DNA of 64,000 nucleotides from assembly GCF_011045165.1 (NCBI RefSeq), contig NZ_JAAKZI010000005.1, positions 1-64,000 on the forward strand, written 5' to 3'. A program made the translations under genes and the position numbers. Position 1 is the first letter of the stretch, and each line of letters starts with the position of its first letter. Of this stretch, positions 40,990 through 48,538 are shown piece by piece. The notes under the pieces were generated by a model that ran no database searches, had not been told where the DNA came from, and was given only the letters and a program-made list of their open reading frames with translations. The stretch comes from Arthrobacter silviterrae. GTDB lineage: Bacteria; Actinomycetota; Actinomycetes; Actinomycetales; Micrococcaceae.

Positions 40990-43278
40990 CTACTTGATCT
41001 TGGCGCTGACCAGGAAGTTGTTGGCCGAGAAGATGTCAATCTGGGTGCCTGCCCCGGCCGGCGGGATGTACATGACCACGGGCTCGGCGTAGCTGACCAC
41101 AAAGCCCTTCTTGGACTCGCTGCCCCCAGCCAATGCTATGACGGATTTGTCGGTGAGGTTGTTCGTGGCGTCGGACTTGGTGGTGTAGTCAATTCCGAAC
41201 GTTGAGGACACCACCACCATGGCGCCGCCGTCGGCCGTTCGGAAGGCGATGGTCGCCTTGGGATCGGGCGTGTGGGTGAATACCACGGTGGAATCCTTGG
41301 CGTCGGCCAGGGCCTTCTTTTGGTAGGAGTCCACGGACGAGATGTACACGCTGTCCTTGAAGGACGCCTTCCATTTGCTGTCCGTCTTGGTGAGCCGGTC
41401 CGTCAGGGCGGCAATGGCGTCCTTGGGGCTCATTAGCAGGCCTGCGGCATCGGCAGCGGGAACCGGGGCGGCGCCTTCCTTGTCCACCTCGGGGAACGTC
41501 TGCCCTGGCAGGAGGGGTGTTGCCTGGACCAGCTTGTACTGCTCCCGGGCGCTGGCCTGCACCAGGGTCAACAGCTGCGGCAGCTTGTTGGTGTCGCCCT
41601 GGGTGACGAGCATGGCCGAACGGGGCCACGAATCCGCAGTCGAGACCACCTTGGCAAGGAGCTTGGTGGAACTGACGGCGTCAAGGGCTGCCTGGCTGGA
41701 CACCTTCGAGCGGATCTTGTAGTTGGCCTCGCGGACCTGCAGCGCGGTGCCGGCAACCCTGGAGACCAGCTCCTTGGCGTTCTTGGCGCTGTCCCCGGAG
41801 GACACCACTGTGGCAAGATCGGCGGCGATCCGCTGCACCTGGCTGTCCAGGAGCACGGGAAGGCCCGGGGTCGCGGCAGGGCTGGTTGTCGGAGATCCCG
41901 ACGCCGTGGGGCTGGTGGAGGCTGTCGCCGCGCCGGTGGGTGCGGGGGTGGTCTGGTCCGCTGCCACGGCGGGGCCGATGCTGCCGGCCACCAGGACTGC
42001 GGCCAAGGCGGCACCCCACCGGGCCTTGGCGGAACGAAGGGCGGTGAACCCCCTCTTGCCGCCGGACTTGCCGCCATTATCGCCCTTTGCGCCGCCGCCG
42101 GACTTGCCGCCGTCAGCCGCGCTGCCAGACTTGCCGCCATCAGCCGCGCCGCCGGGCTTGCCGCCGTCAGCCGCGCCGCCAGGCTTGCCGCCAGGCTTGC
42201 CCGTACCGTCGCCAAAATTGTCGTCGTTCCCGTCGCGACCCTTGCCGGCCTCCTTGCCGGCCTTTTTGCCAGCCTCCTTGCCGGTGGCCTCGCCGGTCGC
42301 ATCGCTGGTCGAGCTGTCGGTAGCATCGGCGGCCGAAGCGCCGGTCGAATCGCCGTCGGCATCCTTCGCGGCAAGGGGTTCAAATACTGTCTTCGGCAGC
42401 GCCACTGTGGCGTCGGGGACGGCGGGTCCTTCCCCCGGGGCTGCAGCCCCGTCGTCAGAGGTACCGCCGGCACCTTCCACCGGACGCGGGTTGGCGCGGT
42501 TGATCTCAGCGATCGTCTTCGCCGCGGCCCCAGCCGCAGCCGCAGCCTTGGCCGCCTGCTGCCGGGCAGCCACAAGCTTCTCCACCTCGACGGCGCCCGT
42601 CGCCGAGTCAGTCGGCGCACGGCCGGCTGCCCGCCGTCCGGGCACGGCCGCAACGGCGGCGCTGCGCGGCTTTCGGGGAGACATCCAAAAGAGCAGCGCG
42701 GCCAGGGCCAGCATGATCGAGCCAAGGATCATCAGCGGGACGGCCCAGGGAGTGCTGGTGTCATTGGCGGTGGTCATGGTGATGTTGGTGGGCGCCGGTG
42801 CGGTCCCGTCGGAGGAGACCAGCAGCGCCCAGGTGCCATGGCCCGGCGCCTGCCAGGTGTAGGACAGCTCGCCGCTGGCCTTGTCCTCGCTGACCCACAT
42901 GTCGGAGCCTGCGGGGTTGGGAACCTTTTGCGCGCCCTGCTTGCTTTCCGTGGTCAGTGCGGAAAAATCGCCGTTGACGCCGGTGACGTTGGTGTAGGCG
43001 GCATCGCCCACCCAGCCCATGACGTCGCGCTGCTGCCCCACGGCCACCTGGATGGGGCCGGTGGACTTGATGGTCAGCGTGAACTGGCCGCCCTTGGCTG
43101 CGAGCACATCCGGCCCGATAACGGTCAGCGGAGCGGGCGCCACAGTCCCTTCCACGCCGGCCGTGACGGTGGCTGGCGGGAGCCATACGGTGCGCTGGCC
43201 AATCCCCAATCCGAGGACGACCAGGCCCAAAATGGCCAGGACAAGTGCAATCTTTGAACGCAAGTACATACCTAACAT
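40990..43278 (-). CDS. Large membrane protein with Gly/Lys-rich repeats
   Basis: 762 residues, family not recognised. A membrane span near residues 10-28 is followed by an extracellular domain (to about 175), a second span near 178-200, and a long cytoplasmic, Ala-rich then Lys/Gly-rich stretch with repeats: GKEAGKKAGKEAGKG, then a 9-residue unit GGKPGGAAD repeated about three times. A third hydrophobic segment (GAALAAVLVAGSIGPAVA) comes before a C-terminal extracellular domain of about 300 residues. TAGTTT ends 7 bases before ATG 43278, supporting that start over 43269. Possibly a cell-envelope protein; no enzyme motif is seen. Confidence 0.75.
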   Translation of the reverse strand: MLGMYLRSKIALVLAILGLVVLGLGIGQRTVWLPPATVTAGVEGTVAPAPLTVIGPDVLAAKGGQFTLTIKSTGPIQVAVGQQRDVMGWVGDAAYTNVTGVNGDFSALTTESKQGAQKVPNPAGSDMWVSEDKASGELSYTWQAPGHGTWALLVSSDGTAPAPTNITMTTANDTSTPWAVPLMILGSIMLALAALLFWMSPRKPRSAAVAAVPGRRAAGRAPTDSATGAVEVEKLVAARQQAAKAAAAAGAAAKTIAEINRANPRPVEGAGGTSDDGAAAPGEGPAVPDATVALPKTVFEPLAAKDADGDSTGASAADATDSSTSDATGEATGKEAGKKAGKEAGKGRDGNDDNFGDGTGKPGGKPGGAADGGKPGGAADGGKSGSAADGGKSGGGAKGDNGGKSGGKRGFTALRSAKARWGAALAAVLVAGSIGPAVAADQTTPAPTGAATASTSPTASGSPTTSPAATPGLPVLLDSQVQRIAADLATVVSSGDSAKNAKELVSRVAGTALQVREANYKIRSKVSSQAALDAVSSTKLLAKVVSTADSWPRSAMLVTQGDTNKLPQLLTLVQASAREQYKLVQATPLLPGQTFPEVDKEGAAPVPAADAAGLLMSPKDAIAALTDRLTKTDSKWKASFKDSVYISSVDSYQKKALADAKDSTVVFTHTPDPKATIAFRTADGGAMVVVSSTFGIDYTTKSDATNNLTDKSVIALAGGSESKKGFVVSYAEPVVMYIPPAGAGTQIDIFSANNFLVSAKIK
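42101..42193. repeat. 27-bp in-frame coding repeat
   Basis: Copies at 42101-42127, 42128-42154 and 42155-42181, with a partial fourth, encode the Gly/Lys/Ala/Asp unit of the large membrane protein. They share CTTGCCGCC and CAGCCGCG blocks and differ by single bases, so copy number is probably variable between strains. Confidence 0.75.
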
Positions 43279-43285
43279 CGGCGGA

Positions 43286-43291
43286 AAACTA
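43286..43291 (-). promoter_or_regulatory. Putative -10 box, large membrane protein gene
   Basis: TAGTTT on the minus strand, 7 bases before ATG 43278. The divergent gap to the AI-2E family gene is 238 bp. Confidence 0.4.
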
Positions 43292-43516
43292 CTTTGATCG
43301 TTTGTTCAAGGGTAACCGAACCGTTATCTAAGAGGGGCTTCCGCGAGGCCAATCTCACTCTCAGCGATATGGCCGGCCACCCCTGGAACCGGGCCGCGCG
43401 CCCCATCTTTCTGCGGCAAATGGGCTGCCGCCGCGGCCCGCGCTGATAATGTCAAGTCACCAGTTACCGGTGGGGCCACGCCCCGCTCCCGCCCCCGGAC
43501 ACAAAGGCAGCCCTCC

Positions 43517-44902
43517 GTGAGCCCCTCCCCAACACCAGACGCCACCGATCCCGCAGCAGCGGGGAATAACGACGCCGGACCCTCGGCCCAGGTGCCCCGG
43601 CCCGACGCAACTGGCGGGGAACCCGTGGCGGCTGCCGCGGGCAGCGACAAGGCCGGCAAGGCACACGGTGCCGGCGCCCCAGGCGAAGCGGCCGCCGCAC
43701 ACCAGGCTGCGGGGGGCGTCCGCTCATGGGTGGTCAGGAAATTCACCCAGCCGCTCCCAGGCGCCCAGCCGCGCGTCCGCTTTGACCTGCCTTCCGAATC
43801 GGAGCCGCCGGCGCTTGGGGAAGCCGGCGCCCAGGAAGCGGCTGTGGGGGCGGCAAGCGCGGCAGGCATGTTCCGGCACCCCATTTACTTCGGCTTCATG
43901 GGCACCGTGGGCGTGGGCATTGCCTTGTTCCTCAACTACATCATGGCCAACACCTCCCAGCTCCTGCTGTGGATTGTCACTGCCATGTTCATTGCCCTGG
44001 GCCTTGACCCGGTGGTGCGCTGGCTGGAAAATCGCCGGGTGCCGCGGCCGCTGGGCATAGTGCTGGTGCTGGCGGCGCTGCTGGGCCTGGTGGCAATATT
44101 CTTCGCCACCCTCATTCCCACCATCGTGGAGCAGACCACTCAATTGGTGAACAAGGCCCCGGGGTGGATCACCGACTTCCTGAACTCGGATCTGTTCCGC
44201 ACACTTGACGTCCAGTACCACGTCATCGACACCATCAACCAGCAGGTTGCCAAGTTCTTCCAGAACGCGCAGGCCGTGGGCGGAATCTTTGGCGGCGTGG
44301 TGGGCGTCGGCACCTCCATCGCCAACGGCCTGTTCGGCACCCTGATTGTGCTAGTCCTCAGCCTGTACTTCCTGGCGTCGCTGCCCTCCATGAAGAAGTG
44401 GGGCTACCGCCTGGCACCGCGCTCCAGGCGGGCCCGCGTGGAGGAACTGAGTGAGGAGATCACCCGGGGCGTGGGCAACTACGTGATCGGGCAGGTCTGC
44501 GTGGCAGTGCTCAACGCCACCTTCGCCTTCATTGTCATGAGCATCCTGCACGTCCCGTTCAGCGTCCTGCTGGCGTTTGTGGTGGCCCTGCTGGCGTTCA
44601 TCCCGCTGGTGGGGGGCATGCTTGCCGCCGTGGTGGTCATTGCGGTCAGCCTGACGGGCGGCTGGCAGATGGCCCTCATTTACGCCATCTGCTACTTCGC
44701 CTACCTGCAGTTTGAGGCGTATTTCATCTCCCCGCGGATCATGGAAAAGGCCGTGGCCGTGCCGGGGGCCGTGGCCGTCATCTCCGTCATCGCCGGCGGC
44801 AGCCTCCTGGGCGTGTTGGGGGCCCTCATTGCCATTCCGACGGCGGCCGCCGTCATGCTGCTGGTCAAGGAAGTGTTCATCCTGCGCCAGGACAAGCACT
44901 GA
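43517..44902 (+). CDS. AI-2E family transporter (PF01594-like)
   Basis: 461 residues. The first 115 are hydrophilic, Ala/Pro/Gly-rich and probably disordered. About eight membrane segments follow, with the family features FIALGLDPVVRWLENRRVPR after segment 3, the soluble helical domain FLNSDLFRTLDVQYHVIDTI, and QFEAYFISPRIMEKAVAVPG in the C-terminal part. Members export small solutes or quorum signals, or act as sodium/proton antiporters; the name does not prove AI-2 export. GTG 43517 is the probable start. Confidence 0.88.
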   Translation: MSPSPTPDATDPAAAGNNDAGPSAQVPRPDATGGEPVAAAAGSDKAGKAHGAGAPGEAAAAHQAAGGVRSWVVRKFTQPLPGAQPRVRFDLPSESEPPALGEAGAQEAAVGAASAAGMFRHPIYFGFMGTVGVGIALFLNYIMANTSQLLLWIVTAMFIALGLDPVVRWLENRRVPRPLGIVLVLAALLGLVAIFFATLIPTIVEQTTQLVNKAPGWITDFLNSDLFRTLDVQYHVIDTINQQVAKFFQNAQAVGGIFGGVVGVGTSIANGLFGTLIVLVLSLYFLASLPSMKKWGYRLAPRSRRARVEELSEEITRGVGNYVIGQVCVAVLNATFAFIVMSILHVPFSVLLAFVVALLAFIPLVGGMLAAVVVIAVSLTGGWQMALIYAICYFAYLQFEAYFISPRIMEKAVAVPGAVAVISVIAGGSLLGVLGALIAIPTAAAVMLLVKEVFILRQDKH

Positions 44903-44917
44903 CACGTCCTGCGGGTG

Positions 44918-45709
44918 TCAGGCCGGGGGCGCCGCCACGGGGCCATTCCATTCCGTGGGCAGCTCCACCGGGCGCCCCAGCACAGTGGACGCAATCTCAT
45001 TGAGGGCCCGTGCGGCATACTTCTCCCCCACCCACAAGTGCCGGGCGCCCTCCACGGGCACCAGGCGTGCCTGGGGAACCGCCATGAAGCGCTCGCGTGC
45101 CGCGTCCGGTCGCAGGTAGTCGTCCAGCTCCGGCACCAGCACGGCCAGCGGCTTCCCGGCAGCGGCCCACAAGGCGAGGTCCGCGTCGCCTGCGCGGTGC
45201 AGCGGCGGCGAAAGCAGCACGGCACCTTCCACCTGGCGGCCCACCGGGTCAAGTGCACCGTATTTCAGGGCCAGCTCCGTGCCAAAGGACCAGCCCACCA
45301 GCCATCGGTTCGGCAGCCCGCGGTCCACCGCAAACTGCACGGCGGCGGCCACATCGGCCCGCTCGCCCACGCCATCGCTGAAGGCGCCGTCACTCGTCCC
45401 CCGGGGGGAGGACGTGCCGCGTGTGTTGAAGCGCAGCACGGCAATCCCGGCGAGCGCAGGCAGCCGGTAGGAAGCCTTCTTGAACACATGGGAGTCCATG
45501 AATCCGCCGTGGGTGGGCAGGGGGTGCAGGGTGATCAGCGTCCCGCGGATGTCGCCGTCGGCCGGCAGTGCCAGCTCGCCGAGCAGGGTGAGGCCGTCCG
45601 CCGTCGTAAACTCAATGTTTTCCCTCACGGCCGGGAGAATGGTGGCCGCGCGGACGGGCACGGGGGCACCGGGGTCGGCAAAATCTAGCAGGGCTGGGTC
45701 AAAAACCAT
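44918..45709 (-). CDS. Alpha/beta hydrolase (dienelactone hydrolase/esterase-like)
   Basis: 263 residues. HPLPTHGGFMDSHVF is the oxyanion loop, FNTRGTSSPRG a typical post-strand motif, and the nucleophile elbow is GWSFGTELALKY. Asp in PELDDYLRP and His in GARHLWVGE complete the triad. Such single-domain hydrolases act on short acyl esters or thioesters. ATG 45709 lies 7 bases after TAGGCT, whose TAG is also the stop of the upstream zinc-protein gene; it may be leaderless or reinitiated. Confidence 0.85.
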   Translation of the reverse strand: MVFDPALLDFADPGAPVPVRAATILPAVRENIEFTTADGLTLLGELALPADGDIRGTLITLHPLPTHGGFMDSHVFKKASYRLPALAGIAVLRFNTRGTSSPRGTSDGAFSDGVGERADVAAAVQFAVDRGLPNRWLVGWSFGTELALKYGALDPVGRQVEGAVLLSPPLHRAGDADLALWAAAGKPLAVLVPELDDYLRPDAARERFMAVPQARLVPVEGARHLWVGEKYAARALNEIASTVLGRPVELPTEWNGPVAAPPA

Positions 45710-45719
45710 GGTGTCCAGC

Positions 45720-46076
45720 CTATCTGTACCAGTAGCTGCGCCCGCGCCAGCAGTTGTTGTGCCAGTGCCGGCGGTCCCGCAGCCCTGCCTCGGCACCGAA
45801 CATATCGTCCTCCCGCCAGACCACCAGGTGGGGCGTGCCGGGCTGGACCGGGCGGTGGCAGCCCGGGCAGGTGTACACCTTTTGGGCGTTGCGGGCGGTA
45901 ATGGTGCGCACGGCCCATTCCCCGTCCGGAGCCGATTCGCGCTGCGGAATGCCCAGGCGGGCGCGGTCAAGGTCCAGGTCTTCTTCGCCTGCTGCCCCGG
46001 GCCCGCCGGCCGCCTTCCCACCCGTCCTTCCGCCGTTGGCTGGCGTTCGGCGGCGGGGATGGTTTGAACGGGGCAT
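45720..46076 (-). CDS. Small zinc-binding protein of unknown function
   Basis: 118 residues. The N-terminal half is Arg/Gly/Pro-rich and basic; the second half has a probable zinc site: [16 protein letters not shown], then [24 protein letters not shown], i.e. Cys-x2-Cys and a later His/Cys. Similar short proteins occur across actinobacteria with misleading ATP/GTP-binding names. The stop is 8 bases from the next gene's start. It is divergent from nucS. Confidence 0.72.
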   Translation of the reverse strand: MPRSNHPRRRTPANGGRTGGKAAGGPGAAGEEDLDLDRARLGIPQRESAPDGEWAVRTITARNAQKVYTCPGCHRPVQPGTPHLVVWREDDMFGAEAGLRDRRHWHNNCWRGRSYWYR

Positions 46077-46137
46077 GCAACCATTGTGCCGCAGGTGCCG
46101 GGCCCGGGGCCAAATCGGGGCGGACCGCCGCACCGGC

Positions 46138-46143
46138 TATTGT
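46138..46143 (+). promoter_or_regulatory. Putative -10 box, nucS
   Basis: TATTGT, 7 bases before the nucS GTG. The spacer GGAAGGC could also act as a ribosome site. Confidence 0.35.
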
Positions 46144-46150
46144 GGAAGGC

Positions 46151-46846
46151 GTGCGTTTAGTCATTGCCAAGTGCTCCGTCGACTATGTCGGCCGCCTCAA
46201 AGCCCATCTTCCCCTGGCCGTCCGGCTCCTGTTGGTCAAGGCCGACGGTTCCGTGCTGGTCCATTCCGACGGCGGCTCCTACAAGCCGCTGAACTGGATG
46301 AGCCCCCCGGCCACCCTGCGTACCGTGGCCGCCTCCGACAGCGAGCTGGAAGAAGGCGTGCTGGAACAGTGGGTGGTCCAGTCCACCAAGCAGGATGACA
46401 AGCTCATCATCAACATCTATGAGCACATCCATGAGTCCACGCATGATCTGGGCACGGACCCTGGGCTTATCAAGGATGGAGTGGAAGCGGACCTGCAGCG
46501 CCTGCTGGCAGCCCAAATCGAACTGCTGGGCACCGGCTATACGCTGATCCGGCGCGAGTACTTCACGGCCATTGGCCCTGTGGACATCCTGGCCCGCGAT
46601 GCCAAGGGCGCCACCGTGGCCATTGAGCTCAAGCGCCGCGGGGACATCGACGGGGTCGAGCAGCTGACGCGCTACCTGGAACTCCTCAACCGCGACCCCC
46701 TGCTCGCTCCCGTGCGGGGCGTCTTCGCCGCCCAGCAGATCAAGCCCCAGGCGAGGGTGCTTGCCGAGGACCGGGGGATTGAATGCAGGACCCTCGACTA
46801 TGACGCAATGCGCGGAGTCGATGACAGCGCCTCGCGACTCTTCTAG
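46151..46846 (+). CDS. nucS: Mismatch endonuclease NucS (EndoMS)
   Basis: 231-residue nuclease that takes the place of MutS/MutL mismatch repair in many actinobacteria and archaea, cutting at G-T and similar mismatches with help from the sliding clamp. The N-terminal DNA-binding domain begins [20 protein letters not shown]. The catalytic C-terminal domain has [23 protein letters not shown] with the Asp-Glu-x-Lys nuclease residues and [10 protein letters not shown]. The final residues DSASRLF fit a clamp-interacting tail. GTG start. Its presence agrees with actinobacterial origin. Confidence 0.95.
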   Translation: MRLVIAKCSVDYVGRLKAHLPLAVRLLLVKADGSVLVHSDGGSYKPLNWMSPPATLRTVAASDSELEEGVLEQWVVQSTKQDDKLIINIYEHIHESTHDLGTDPGLIKDGVEADLQRLLAAQIELLGTGYTLIRREYFTAIGPVDILARDAKGATVAIELKRRGDIDGVEQLTRYLELLNRDPLLAPVRGVFAAQQIKPQARVLAEDRGIECRTLDYDAMRGVDDSASRLF

Positions 46847-46868
46847 GCCGCTGCCGCGCCGTCCTCGC

Positions 46869-46874
46869 TAGACT
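46869..46874 (+). promoter_or_regulatory. Putative -10 box, nagA
   Basis: TAGACT, then AAAGGGC and the ATG at 46882. Confidence 0.4.
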
Positions 46875-46881
46875 AAAGGGC

Positions 46882-48126
46882 ATGACTTCCCCCCACGACG
46901 CGGCCGCTCCGGCTCCCGCCAAGAAACTCATCCACGGATCCATCGCGACGGACCGCGGCATCGTCCAGGACGGGCTGTTGGCCGTCTCCGGGGACAGAAT
47001 TGTGTATGCCGGACGCGCCGACCACTTTGACGAACCGGGGTTCGAGGACGTTGACGCCGCCAACGTGATTTCCCTGCCTGCGGGCCACCATGTTCTCCCC
47101 GGGCTGGTGGATGTCCACAACCACGGCGGCAACGGCGGGGACTTCCCCAGTGGCGACGAATCCTCCGCCCGCAAGGCCATTGACTTCCTGCACCGTGCCG
47201 GCACCACCACCCTGCTGGCCAGCATGGTGACGGCGTCCCCGGAGGACCTGTTGGCCGGGATCGGCGTCCACGCCAAACTAACCGGCGAGGGACTGCTGGC
47301 CGGCATCCACCTGGAGGGGCCGTTCCTTTCCCATGCCCGCTGCGGGGCCCAAAACCCGGCCTTCCTGCTTGACCCCGACGTGGAACTCGCGGCTCGGCTG
47401 ATCGAGGCGGGGCAGGGACACATCGCCACCATGACATATGCCCCGGAACTGCCGGGCGCCGACGAACTGGTGGATCTTCTCACCTCTCACGGCATCACCC
47501 CTTCCGTGGGCCACACCGCGTGCGACACCCGCACGGCCTGGGACTCCCTGGAACAGGCCCGAGAGGGCCTGGACTCCACCGGCTTCGACGGTACCTCGGG
47601 CCGCCCCACCGTCACCCACCTGTTCAACGGCATGCCGCCGCTGCACCACCGCTCCCCCGGCCCCGTCGCGGCCTGCCTCCGGGCTGCGGCGGCCGGGCAT
47701 GCCGCCGTCGAACTCGTCGCGGACAACACCCACCTGGACCCGGAGACCGTCAAAATGGTGTTTTCGCTGGTGGGTGCCGGCAACATCCTGCTGGTCACCG
47801 ATTCCATGGCCGCGGCGGGACTGGCCGACGGCCAGTACATGCTGGGGCCATCCCCCGTAACCGTCACGAAGGGCGTGGCCACGCTGGACGCCACGGGCTC
47901 CATTGCCGGAGGCACCGCCACCTTGCTGGACGTGGTGCGCCGCACCGTGCAGGCCGGGGTGAAGCTGCACGACGCCGTCCTGTCGGCCAGTGCCGTTCCA
48001 GCCGCAGTGCTGGGGCTCACGGACGAGGTGGGTGCCCTGCGCCGCGGGCTGCGGGCCGACGCCCTGGTGGTGGACTCCGAATTGGGCCTCAAGCGCGTGC
48101 TCCGGGCCGGCACCTGGCTCAACTAG
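46882..48126 (+). CDS. nagA: N-acetylglucosamine-6-phosphate deacetylase
   Basis: 414-residue amidohydrolase-fold deacetylase that feeds glucosamine-6-phosphate to NagB. Visible: LPGLVDVHNHGGNGGDF near residue 72 with the first metal His pair, HLEGPFLSHARCGAQNP near 145, SVGHTACD, VTHLFNGMPPLHHRSPG and LVTDSMAAAGLADGQY with the catalytic Asp. Length is normal. It is alone in its unit; cspA follows with its own promoter. Confidence 0.95.
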   Translation: MTSPHDAAAPAPAKKLIHGSIATDRGIVQDGLLAVSGDRIVYAGRADHFDEPGFEDVDAANVISLPAGHHVLPGLVDVHNHGGNGGDFPSGDESSARKAIDFLHRAGTTTLLASMVTASPEDLLAGIGVHAKLTGEGLLAGIHLEGPFLSHARCGAQNPAFLLDPDVELAARLIEAGQGHIATMTYAPELPGADELVDLLTSHGITPSVGHTACDTRTAWDSLEQAREGLDSTGFDGTSGRPTVTHLFNGMPPLHHRSPGPVAACLRAAAAGHAAVELVADNTHLDPETVKMVFSLVGAGNILLVTDSMAAAGLADGQYMLGPSPVTVTKGVATLDATGSIAGGTATLLDVVRRTVQAGVKLHDAVLSASAVPAAVLGLTDEVGALRRGLRADALVVDSELGLKRVLRAGTWLN

Positions 48127-48170
48127 CAGGCAGCTGTGCCCATAATTATTGCGAAACGGCCGGTGCCTCG

Positions 48171-48199
48171 TTGACCTCCTTTGTGATGCATGCCATGCT
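48171..48199 (+). promoter_or_regulatory. cspA promoter
   Basis: TTGACC (48171-48176), 17 bases, and CATGCT (48194-48199) with TGC just before it as an extended -10. The start point would be near 48206, giving a leader of about 37 bases with GAGGAG before the ATG. Confidence 0.45.
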
Positions 48200-48242
48200 G
48201 AGTGCTGTTCTTGCAAAGCAGCACGTTGATTGAGGAGAAACA

Positions 48243-48446
48243 ATGGCACAGGGAACCGTCAAGTGGTTCAATGCTGAAAAGGGCTTCGGCTTCATCACCC
48301 CGGACAATGCCGACGGTGATGTGTTCGTCCACTACTCGGAAATCCAGGGCAACGGTTTCAAGTCCCTCGACGAAAACGCCCGGGTGGAATTTGAAATTGG
48401 CGAAGGAACCAAGGGCCCCCAGGCCACTGGCGTGACCACGCTCTAG
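48243..48446 (+). CDS. cspA: Cold-shock protein, CspA family
   Basis: 67-residue single-strand nucleic-acid-binding OB fold. RNP1 is KGFGFI and RNP2 VFVHYSEI; it starts [16 protein letters not shown], as in the actinobacterial CspA family. GAGGAGAAACA precedes the ATG. The leader is short compared with the long regulatory leaders of enterobacterial cspA. A 22-bp perfect stem terminator follows directly. Confidence 0.96.
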   Translation: MAQGTVKWFNAEKGFGFITPDNADGDVFVHYSEIQGNGFKSLDENARVEFEIGEGTKGPQATGVTTL

Positions 48447-48459
48447 ATTCCCCTCTTCC

Positions 48460-48507
48460 GGCACAAAGAAGACCCCCGGCAGCGATGCCGGGGGTCTTCT
48501 TTGTGCC
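48460..48507. terminator. Perfect 22-bp stem terminator after cspA
   Basis: Arms 48460-48481 and 48486-48507 are exactly complementary around a GCGA loop. The stem has an inner GC half and an outer half with AAAGAA/TTCTTT, so it can stop transcription from both cspA and the convergent mprF-like gene. Confidence 0.9.
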
Positions 48508-48538
48508 TTTGTCTTGGCGCCACTGCCCGGGAGGTGCC

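Noticed and set aside
41568-42725. A 385-residue Arg/Pro-rich frame
   Set aside because: Alternative-frame reading of the GC-rich repeat part of the large membrane protein.
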